Shown here: piece after piece, positions 8,044-14,610 of the stretch
Layout of the letters: each line of letters begins with the position of its first letter
Numbering within the stretch: position 1 is the first letter of the stretch
Assembly: GCF_027853965.1 (NCBI RefSeq)
Contig: NZ_JAQGLB010000015.1
Span: 146,392 to 210,391 of the forward strand
Direction of reading: 5' to 3'
DNA: 64,000 bases
DNA from: Saccharopolyspora indica
Lineage (GTDB): Bacteria > Actinomycetota > Actinomycetes > Mycobacteriales > Pseudonocardiaceae
Made by a program: the position numbers and the translations under genes
The notes under the pieces: generated by a model
What the model saw: only the letters and a program-made list of their open reading frames with translations
Databases searched by the model: none
What the model was told of the DNA's origin: nothing

Positions 8044-8954
8044 CGCGTCACTCCTTTCTGCCACGCCTCGTGCAGGGCCTGGGCGACGAGCGTCCGGGTG
8101 AGCCGGCGGCGGTAGGCGCCGGTACCGGCCGCGTCGTCGGGTGGATCGATGGCCGCTGCGGCGGCCTCCCCGCACTCGGTGAACAGATCCGGTCCGGGGA
8201 CACCACCGGCGAGCACGGCCTCGGCCTCCGGAATCCGGACGGGCGCCGGGGACACGCCCCCGAGCACCACCCGCCCTCCGGCCAGCCGGTCCGCGTCGGC
8301 GGCGTCGAGCGAGACCGCCGCGTCGACGATCGCGAAATCCCCGTGGCGGCGGGCGAACTCGGTGAGCGCGGCGCGCGGCGCCGGGCGCGTGAAGCGCACT
8401 TCCACGACGACCTCGTCGGGTTCGACGGCCGTGGCGTAGAACCCGTAGAACATCTCCGCGGCCGGGATCTCCCGTTGCCCGTTCGGTCCTTCGGCGACGA
8501 TCACCGCGTCGAGGAGCAGGGCGAGCAGGCACCACTCGGCGGTGGCGTCTCCGTGCACGATGCTGCCCGCGACGGTGCCGCGGGAGCGGATCGGCAGGTG
8601 CCCCACCCACCGCATCGCCCGGGAGAGCACGTCGAACTCCGGCCCCAAGGTGCGACCGGCGGTCTCGACGGCGCGATGGGTGCTCAGCGCCCCGATCCGG
8701 AGTTGCGGGCCGTCGCGCCGGATCGCGCTCATCGCCGGATCGCGGCGCAACGGCCCCAGGTCGACCAGCACCGTCGGCCGGGCGAGCCGGAAGTTCATCA
8801 TCGGGATCAGGCTCTGGCCACCGGCGATGAGCTTCGGCTCCGCTCCTGCCGCCGCCAGTTCGCCGAGCAAGCCGACGGCATCGGCGACATCATGCGCCCG
8901 GTGGTAGCTGAACGCAGCGGGCTTCACGCGGTCGACCTCCTCGTTGTTCGTCAC
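8040..8954 (-). CDS. Molybdenum hydroxylase, FAD-binding medium subunit
   Basis: 304 aa, typical of the medium subunit. FAD-contacting signatures are AGGQSLIPMMNFRLARP near residue 45 and the TVAGSIVHGDATAEW loop near residue 125. The CO_deh_flav_C domain follows, ending in YRRRLTRTLVAQAL. It passes electrons from the iron-sulfur subunit to an acceptor. Initiation may be at the annotated ATG or at a GTG (VKPAAF) nine codons later. It sits 18 bp downstream of the transporter and overlaps the large subunit by 4 bp (ATGA), giving the operon order transporter, FAD, Mo, FeS, coxG. Confidence 0.9.
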   Translation of the reverse strand: MTNNEEVDRVKPAAFSYHRAHDVADAVGLLGELAAAGAEPKLIAGGQSLIPMMNFRLARPTVLVDLGPLRRDPAMSAIRRDGPQLRIGALSTHRAVETAGRTLGPEFDVLSRAMRWVGHLPIRSRGTVAGSIVHGDATAEWCLLALLLDAVIVAEGPNGQREIPAAEMFYGFYATAVEPDEVVVEVRFTRPAPRAALTEFARRHGDFAIVDAAVSLDAADADRLAGGRVVLGGVSPAPVRIPEAEAVLAGGVPGPDLFTECGEAAAAAIDPPDDAAGTGAYRRRLTRTLVAQALHEAWQKGVTR

Positions 8955-8972
8955 TCGCAGCGATTTTCGACG

Positions 8973-10382
8973 TCATGGAACCGGAATATCCGTCGTCGCA
9001 GGGTTTTTCGAATCCGCCGACGCCGACCCGGGATCGGTGATGCGGTCGAGTTCGCGCCCCCGGGTCTCCGGCGCGGCGACCATCATGAACACGACCGCGG
9101 CCACCACGAGCACACCGAGCACGGTGAAGGTCAGCGGCAGGCCCAGCACCGGCCACAGCACGCTGCCGAACAGCAGCGGGGCGAAGCCGGTGACGGCGCG
9201 GCTCGACGACGACGCCCAGCCGAAGCCCGAGGCGCGCAGCTCCGTCGGGTAGAGCTCGGAGACGTAGGCGTACATGACCGGGATGACCGTCAGCGCGAAG
9301 AGGCCGAATGCGCCGATCGCCACGACCGCCCAGGAAGGCGTCCCCAGCAGCAACGAGAACACCACCAGCAACACCGCCATGGCCGGGCCCGCGGTCGCGA
9401 TGACCCGCTTGCGGCCCACCCTGTCCACCACGAGCACCGCCAGCACGACGCCGACGATTCCCACCGCGTTCATCAGCGCGGTCGAGGCGAAGGCCGCGAT
9501 CTCGCCGAAGCCCTCCGCCTTCAGGATCGACGGCATCCAGCTCAGCGCGGCGTAGTACACGAGCATCACGCTGGTGAACAACGTCCACGACACCGCGGTG
9601 ATCCGCGGGTTGAAGGCCCACACCCGGCGGAGCTGGTCGAACGCTGCCGCCAGCGCCCCGCCGCGGGTGTCCTCCGCGACCGCCGCCGGGATCGCGTAGG
9701 GCTCCGGCTCCGCCCCGGTGCGCCGGACGAGATCGTCGATGACCGCGCGAGCTTCGTCCTCGCGGCCCTTGCGGACCAGGTACAGCGGGGATTCCGGAAC
9801 GCCGCGGCGCACCCAGATCAGCAGCACCGCCGGCAAGATCATCAGCACCAGCATCCAGCGCCAGTTCCCGTCCACCGGGACCAGCAACGTCGCCGAGACG
9901 CCCGCCAGCGTGGTGCCCACCGGCCACCAGCCGTCCATCGCCGAGAGCACCCGTCCCCGTTGCCTGCGGGGTGAGAACTCGCTGACGATCGCGTAGTCGA
10001 CCGGGATGCACCCACCGAGACCGACTCCGGCGAGGAAGCGCAGGAGCAGGAAGATCTCCAGGTTCGGCGACAGCGCGCCGACCGCGGAGAACAGCGCGAA
10101 GAGCAGCAGCGTGATGCTGAACGCCCGCTTGCGGCCGATGCGGTCGGCCACCGTCCCCCAGGCGACCGCACCGACTGCCATGCCGATCAGGTTCGCGGTG
10201 GCCACCAGCCCCTTCTGGCCCGGCGACAGCCCGAACTCGGTCCCCACCAACGGGGTGAGGAAGCCGTTCAGCGCGACGTCCCAGGCATCGAACATGTAGC
10301 CCAGTCCGCCGATCAGGAAGATCTTGCCCTGCACGCTCCATCGCCAGGGCAGGTCCTGGACGACTTGGTCTCCGGTACGCAT
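8973..10382 (-). CDS. MFS transporter, sugar-porter/NiaP type, probable nicotinate uptake
   Basis: 469 aa with twelve predicted hydrophobic segments. MFS signatures are GTVADRIGRKRAF between TM2 and TM3, a central cytoplasmic loop (PESPLYLVRKGREDEA) of the sugar-porter class, and DRVGRKR in the second half. The N-terminal GGLGYMFDAWDVALNG is like niacin and aromatic-acid carriers of the NiaP/SV2-related group. It lies 37 bp downstream of the 6-hydroxynicotinate monooxygenase and 18 bp upstream of the hydroxylase genes, so import of nicotinate or a related pyridine acid is likely. Substrate not provable from sequence alone. Confidence 0.85.
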   Translation of the reverse strand: MRTGDQVVQDLPWRWSVQGKIFLIGGLGYMFDAWDVALNGFLTPLVGTEFGLSPGQKGLVATANLIGMAVGAVAWGTVADRIGRKRAFSITLLLFALFSAVGALSPNLEIFLLLRFLAGVGLGGCIPVDYAIVSEFSPRRQRGRVLSAMDGWWPVGTTLAGVSATLLVPVDGNWRWMLVLMILPAVLLIWVRRGVPESPLYLVRKGREDEARAVIDDLVRRTGAEPEPYAIPAAVAEDTRGGALAAAFDQLRRVWAFNPRITAVSWTLFTSVMLVYYAALSWMPSILKAEGFGEIAAFASTALMNAVGIVGVVLAVLVVDRVGRKRVIATAGPAMAVLLVVFSLLLGTPSWAVVAIGAFGLFALTVIPVMYAYVSELYPTELRASGFGWASSSSRAVTGFAPLLFGSVLWPVLGLPLTFTVLGVLVVAAVVFMMVAAPETRGRELDRITDPGSASADSKNPATTDIPVP

Positions 10383-10419
10383 GAGTCACTCCGATGTGCG
10401 GTGGCGGCGGCGTCACGCG

Positions 10420-11691
10420 TCAGCGTGCGAACTGGTATTGGATGGATTCGGTGTCCGGGTCGGTGAGCGGGCTGCCGTTCCACAGCCAGTCGTAGGACAC
10501 GTCGGACTCACCGTCGAAGCGACGCAGCTTCTCGTCGCGCTCACGCTGCTCCGGGCCATCGGGCAGGTGGTAGAAGCTCATGTTCCGCAGGGACGCATCC
10601 TGGACCATGCCCGCGTGCTTCGCCCGTCGATCGACGTAGCGGACCAGGGCCGCCTCGATCCCGTCGCGGGTCACCCGGCCCAGCTCCTCGGCGAGCACAG
10701 CGGCGTCCTCCATCGCCTGGGAAGCGCCTTGCGCCTGGTAGGGCAGCATCGCGTGGCAGGCATCGCCGAGCAGGGCGACCCGCCCGTCGACCCAGACCGG
10801 GTCGCGGCGCCTGCGGTACATCGCCCACACCGACACGTCCTCGTCCTTGGCCTTGGCCAGCACGGCCGGCACGCGGTCGTCCCAGTCCTGGTACTCCGCG
10901 GCGAGCTGCGCCGCGGTCGCCGGGCCGCTCCAGTCGCGGGCGATCTCCTCGGTGCACGGGACGATCGCGACGACGTTGAGGTGCTGACCGCCGCGGATCA
11001 GGTAGTGCACCAGGTGCTTGTCCGGGCCGTACCAGATCGTGGAGTGGAAGCGGTCCACGAGGAACCGGGTAGCCGGGTCGGCGGCCACCAGGTCGCCGGG
11101 GATCAGCGCGCGGTAGGCCATCTCGCCGGAGAACTCCAGGGTGTCGTCGAACCCCGCCAGATCCCGCACCGCGGACCGGATGCCGTCCGCCCCGATCACG
11201 ACGTCCCCGGTGAACCGGCGCCCATCAGCGGTCAGCACCGCCGGGCGCGCCGGATCGGTGCGGTCGAGGTCGACCACCTGCGCCGAGGTGGCGACCTGGA
11301 CCACCGGACCGGGGCCCGTCGGGTCCGAGCACGCTTCGAGCAGGACGCCGTGCAGGTCGGCGCGGTGGTAGTGCCAGTAGGGCGCCCCGTACTGGTCGAT
11401 CACCCGCTGCCCGAGCGGCAGCTGGCCGATGATGCTCCCGTCCGCCCAGCGGCGGCGGACCTGGTCCTGGGGTTCGGTGCGCACGCGTTCGAGCTCGGCG
11501 CGCAGTCCCAGTCCGATCAGGATCCGGCTGGCGTTGGGCGCGGTCTGGATTCCCGCGCCGATCTCCCCCAGCTGCGGGGCCGCTTCGACCACGGTGACCC
11601 GCAGGCCGCGCTGCCGCAGCGACAGCGCGGCGCACAGGCCTCCCAGGCCGGCACCGACAACAACGACTTCGAACGACTGGCTCGCAGCCAC
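10420..11691 (-). CDS. nicC: FAD-dependent monooxygenase, probable 6-hydroxynicotinate 3-monooxygenase
   Basis: 423 aa from a GTG at 11691 preceded by GAGGAGG; a GTG 18 codons upstream lacks a ribosome binding site. Class A flavoprotein: dinucleotide fold VVVVGAGLGGLCAALSLRQRG at the N-terminus, DG motif around VVIGADGIRSAVRD, and the FAD ribityl motif GRVALLGDACHAMLPYQAQGASQAMEDA. NicC decarboxylates and hydroxylates 6-hydroxynicotinate to 2,5-dihydroxypyridine. It is the first gene of the long operon, with a copy of the shared nic operator motif 45 bp upstream. Salicylate-hydroxylase relatives look similar, but every other step of the nicotinate route is present nearby. Confidence 0.85.
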   Translation of the reverse strand: MAASQSFEVVVVGAGLGGLCAALSLRQRGLRVTVVEAAPQLGEIGAGIQTAPNASRILIGLGLRAELERVRTEPQDQVRRRWADGSIIGQLPLGQRVIDQYGAPYWHYHRADLHGVLLEACSDPTGPGPVVQVATSAQVVDLDRTDPARPAVLTADGRRFTGDVVIGADGIRSAVRDLAGFDDTLEFSGEMAYRALIPGDLVAADPATRFLVDRFHSTIWYGPDKHLVHYLIRGGQHLNVVAIVPCTEEIARDWSGPATAAQLAAEYQDWDDRVPAVLAKAKDEDVSVWAMYRRRRDPVWVDGRVALLGDACHAMLPYQAQGASQAMEDAAVLAEELGRVTRDGIEAALVRYVDRRAKHAGMVQDASLRNMSFYHLPDGPEQRERDEKLRRFDGESDVSYDWLWNGSPLTDPDTESIQYQFAR

Positions 11692-11735
11692 GCTGGCCTC
11701 CTCGTCCTCGCCGGAACCCGCGCCGGATTCAGGTG

Positions 11736-11760
11736 ATCCGAACACGTACTATCCGGATAT
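11736..11760. promoter_or_regulatory. nic operator/promoter element A (upstream of nicC)
   Basis: A 25-bp element beginning ATCCGAACACGTA and ending in the palindrome TATCCGGATA. It matches elements at 13821 and 14023. On the minus strand it lies 45 bp upstream of the nicC start and is preceded by CTTGCATATCCGG, also conserved at the nicX promoter (CTTGCGTATCCGG). Probably the MarR regulator's binding site overlapping the promoter. Confidence 0.65.
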
Positions 11761-11955
11761 GCAAGGTCTTGTTTGAAAAGGATTTGTTCGCAGATGATGA
11801 CCGTTTGACGCGCTCTTGATCGGCGCGAAGAGGGCGCGGGCGATCAGGGCGCGGACGAGCGAGCACGAGCTCGCAACGGGTGAGAACGTGCAGCCCGAGG
11901 AGCCGGGACGCCCCATCAGGAGCAGCCCCGGCCACGAGCGTCGCGCGCCGGAGGG

Positions 11956-12756
11956 TCAGACCGCGTGCGCGGGCACCCCCGGGGCGGCGACCGCTCCGCT
12001 GAGCAGCCTGCCCGCACCGGGCACTCGGGGTTCGAGCCCGAGTTCGGACAGGATCCGGAAGGTGGTGGCGGTCGCGGCCGAGAGCACCGGGATCCCCACC
12101 TCGTCCTCGACCGGCTGGATCGAGGGCAGGGACGGCATCTGCACGCAGGCCGACAGGACCAGCGCGTCGGCGTTGGACAGGTCGAGCTTGCGGTGGTGCT
12201 CGCGCAGATCGGCCGGATCCAGCCGCGCCACGGCGAGGTTGTCCGGCACCTCCAGCGAGAGCGCGTCCACCACCTCGACCCCGGCGTCCTCGATGTAGTC
12301 CGCCACCGCCTTGGTCAGCGGCTTCATGTACGGCGTCAGGATCGCGACCTTGCGCGCGCCCAACGCGCCGATGCCCGACAGCAGCGCACCAGCGCTGGAA
12401 ACGACCGGGGCGCCGCAACCTTCGGCGCGCAGCGCGCGGGTGATGTCGTCCTCCGCGGTGCAGTGGTAGCCCGGTCCCTGCGCCATGATCGCCACCAGGC
12501 ACGCGGTGGCCACGACCGACGGGCGGGCGTCGGCCAGTTCCGCCGCCGCTCGCTCGGCCTGCGCGTTCATCGCCCGCAGTTGTTCGGGGGTCACGTGCTG
12601 CATCCGCGCCCGCGCGGAGTGGAAGATGAACCGGTCTCCCGGATCGACCTCCTCCCGGGCTCGCAGCATCCGCGGCAGCTCGGTCTCCATGGTGAGGTTC
12701 GAGCTGGGCACGATCATTCCGATGTGGTGCTCGCGCACCGCCGCGTCCGCGCTCAT
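11956..12756 (-). CDS. nicE: Maleate cis-trans isomerase, Asp/Glu racemase superfamily
   Basis: 266 aa from an ATG at 12756 that overlaps the stop of the dioxygenase gene (ATGA). Members of this superfamily use two cysteines facing each other; they are visible as VATACLVAIMAQGPG (first half) and LVLSACVQMPSL (second half), as in maleate isomerases. The N-terminal IGMIVPSSNLTMETELP is a strong family signature. The enzyme isomerises maleate to fumarate, which enters the TCA cycle, and so closes the nicotinate pathway. Arylmalonate decarboxylase relatives have a different Cys context. It is the last gene of a two-gene operon with nicX. Confidence 0.88.
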   Translation of the reverse strand: MSADAAVREHHIGMIVPSSNLTMETELPRMLRAREEVDPGDRFIFHSARARMQHVTPEQLRAMNAQAERAAAELADARPSVVATACLVAIMAQGPGYHCTAEDDITRALRAEGCGAPVVSSAGALLSGIGALGARKVAILTPYMKPLTKAVADYIEDAGVEVVDALSLEVPDNLAVARLDPADLREHHRKLDLSNADALVLSACVQMPSLPSIQPVEDEVGIPVLSAATATTFRILSELGLEPRVPGAGRLLSGAVAAPGVPAHAV

Positions 12757-13799
12757 CGGCCACCGGCCGGGCGCATCTCGGCAACGGTCAGCTCGCCCGC
12801 GTCGACGATCAGCTCGTCGTCGAGGTACAGCGAGTTGCCGCGCATCGGGATGTCGAAGTGGCAGGCGGTGTCGTTCGGGCCGCCCAGCTCGTTGTTCGGC
12901 CCGATGGAGAACATCACGTTGCCGTAGAAGCTGCGCAGCTCCATGCCCATCCCGCCGGGGAACTGGGTCAGGCCGTGCCAGTGGGCGCGCTCGTCGAGGC
13001 CCCAGCCGACGTGGCTCATCCCGTAGCCGCGCGGGTCGTCGAAGCTCTCGATGTAGGAGCGCAGCAGGTCCGCGTCCAGCCCGGAGGACCCGGCGCCGCC
13101 GCGGATGTCGCGGATGAAGCCCTCCTCGATGGTGATCTCCACCGGGGTCTGCACGTAGGTGTTGAACGGCAGGAGCACGTCTCCGGGCGAGAGCACGATC
13201 TTCCCGTCCACACCGTCGTCTGCTCCGCCGGTGAAGACGAACGCGGCCGGCCAGTGGTCCCATCGCCCGGGGGTGTCGGTGTAGCCGTACTCCGACAACG
13301 TCGGGTACACGCCGAGCTTGTAGGTGACGTCGGTGCCGGCCGGGCTGGTGATCCGCATCGTGCTCGCCTTGGCCAGCAGCTCGGCGCCGGTCTCCACCCG
13401 CTCGCGCAACTCCTTCGTCGGCATCAACCGGGCGAGCAGTTCCGGCGGCTCGACGGCGGTCAGGATCCGGACCCCGGCGTCCTGGATGGCGAACTGCTCC
13501 TTGCTGAACAGCAGGAAGGTGCAGTCCACGACCATGTCGACGCCCTTGAGCGCGTCCACGGCCTTGGGGATGTTCCCGAGGCCGGAGTCACCCACGGCCC
13601 ACGCCCCCGAAGCGCTCGCCGGCGAGGGCAACCGCATGTGGAACGCCGCGGCTCCCAACTGCTGCGCGGCCCACAGGAACGCGTCCGCGTACTCCGCGCG
13701 CTCCCCGCCGCGAGTGAGCACGACGACGGTCTCTCCCTCGTGCACGCCGGACAGGCGCAGCTGCTGCAAGCAGATGTCGTTGAACAGGTTCTGGTCCAC
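12753..13799 (-). CDS. nicX: 2,5-dihydroxypyridine 5,6-dioxygenase
   Basis: 348 aa from a GTG at 13799 behind GGAGGTGG, close to the length of Pseudomonas NicX (about 350). The family has an aminopeptidase-T-like fold with a mononuclear iron. The iron ligands can be picked out as His in MSHVGWGLDERAHW and the His-x-Asp pair in TACHFDIPMRG, matching the H...HxD arrangement known for NicX. It opens 2,5-dihydroxypyridine to N-formylmaleamate. The gene starts 22 bp downstream of operator element B, is divergent from the MarR gene and is translationally coupled to nicE. A plain aminopeptidase is unlikely given the ligand pattern and context. Confidence 0.9.
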   Translation of the reverse strand: MDQNLFNDICLQQLRLSGVHEGETVVVLTRGGERAEYADAFLWAAQQLGAAAFHMRLPSPASASGAWAVGDSGLGNIPKAVDALKGVDMVVDCTFLLFSKEQFAIQDAGVRILTAVEPPELLARLMPTKELRERVETGAELLAKASTMRITSPAGTDVTYKLGVYPTLSEYGYTDTPGRWDHWPAAFVFTGGADDGVDGKIVLSPGDVLLPFNTYVQTPVEITIEEGFIRDIRGGAGSSGLDADLLRSYIESFDDPRGYGMSHVGWGLDERAHWHGLTQFPGGMGMELRSFYGNVMFSIGPNNELGGPNDTACHFDIPMRGNSLYLDDELIVDAGELTVAEMRPAGGR

Positions 13800-13820
13800 G
13801 GTCGACCACCTCCGCCAACA

Positions 13821-13845
13821 ATCCGAGCACGTATAATCCGGATAC
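13821..13845. promoter_or_regulatory. nic operator/promoter element B (upstream of nicX)
   Basis: Begins ATCCGAGCACGTA and ends TAATCCGGATAC. It differs from element A at only a few positions. On the minus strand it sits 22 bp upstream of the nicX GTG and contains TATACG, a plausible -10, with AAGACA about 18 bp further upstream. On the plus strand it contains TATAAT pointing toward the MarR gene. Confidence 0.65.
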
Positions 13846-14022
13846 GCAAGAGTTGTCTTTGGCGGGACCTCCGCGTACCGGGCCCGCGACTGCCCCTCGC
13901 CGGGGGTCGACCGATCGGCCGATCCGACGAACGGGACAACTCCGTTGCACGACCCCGCGTTGCGCCATCCGGACGGCCCAGGGCTGGACAGGGGCCGGGC
14001 CGATCCCGCACCCGGGAGCAAC

Positions 14023-14047
14023 CATCCGGGCACGTATTATCAATGGG
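14023..14047. promoter_or_regulatory. nic operator element C (upstream of the MarR gene)
   Basis: ATCCGGGCACGTATTATC keeps the left half of elements A and B but diverges on the right, where TCCGGATA is replaced. It lies 40 bp upstream of the marR-type gene on the plus strand, consistent with weaker autoregulation. Confidence 0.55.
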
Positions 14048-14065
14048 CACCTGACCCAGGTGCCC
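14045..14065. promoter_or_regulatory. Perfect 9-bp inverted repeat in the nicR leader
   Basis: GGGCACCTG and CAGGTGCCC separated by ACC form a perfect hairpin or palindrome 21 bp upstream of the nicR ATG, immediately after operator C. There is no T tract, so it is not a standard terminator. It could be an operator half or an RNA stem near the ribosome binding site. Confidence 0.5.
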
Positions 14066-14086
14066 GAGTCGCATGGGAGGAACTCA

Positions 14087-14596
14087 ATGGGGGAGCCAAC
14101 GCGCACGGGCCGGCGTGTTGCGGGTGCGTCTGCCGTCGATCCGGCACCGCCCGCGGACCTGCTGGCCGCCCCCGGTTACGGCGCCCGTCGGCTCCACCAG
14201 GCCTACCTCGCCGCCTGGAACCGGCACGTCGACCCGGTGCTGACCGGCCCGCAGTTCGCGGTGCTCTCCGCTGTCCACGCCTACCCGGGCAGCGACCAGA
14301 GCTCGCTGGCCGACGCCGCCGCGCTGGACACCTCGACGATGGCCGACCTGTGCCGCAGGCTGGAGCGGCGAAACCTCATCCGGCGCGTCGAATCCCCGCG
14401 CGACGCCCGCCGCAAACTGCTGTCCCTCACCGAGGAGGGCGAGGCGGTGCTCGCCCAGGTGCACCAGCGCGCCCGACGGCTGGACGAGGCCCTGCTCGCG
14501 GGCAACGACATCGCCCGCGATGCCGACATCGCGACCCTGCTCAACACGCTCGGCGCCCGCTGGGAAGCCGTCGCGGCAATCGAAAAACTGGACTGA
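14087..14596 (+). CDS. nicR: MarR-family transcriptional regulator of the nic genes
   Basis: 169 aa from an ATG at 14087 with GGGAGGAA upstream. Winged-helix MarR domain at residues about 45-145: LTGPQFAVLSAVHAYPGSDQSSLADAAALDTSTMADLCRRL supplies helix-turn-helix (recognition helix around DTSTMADLCRRLER), followed by the wing RRVESPRDARRKLLSLTEEG with the conserved D-x-R. Divergent from nicX with two copies of the shared DNA motif in between, as expected for a local, ligand-responsive repressor (6-hydroxynicotinate is the inducer of Pseudomonas NicR). The inducer here is an inference. Confidence 0.85.
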   Translation: MGEPTRTGRRVAGASAVDPAPPADLLAAPGYGARRLHQAYLAAWNRHVDPVLTGPQFAVLSAVHAYPGSDQSSLADAAALDTSTMADLCRRLERRNLIRRVESPRDARRKLLSLTEEGEAVLAQVHQRARRLDEALLAGNDIARDADIATLLNTLGARWEAVAAIEKLD

Positions 14597-14610
14597 GCCT
14601 CGCGCGGCTC

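Noticed and set aside
8044..8610. N-terminal extension of the Mo large subunit to 999 residues
   Set aside because: It runs antiphase through the FAD-subunit gene; the ATG at 8043 has a good ribosome binding site and the usual family N-terminus.
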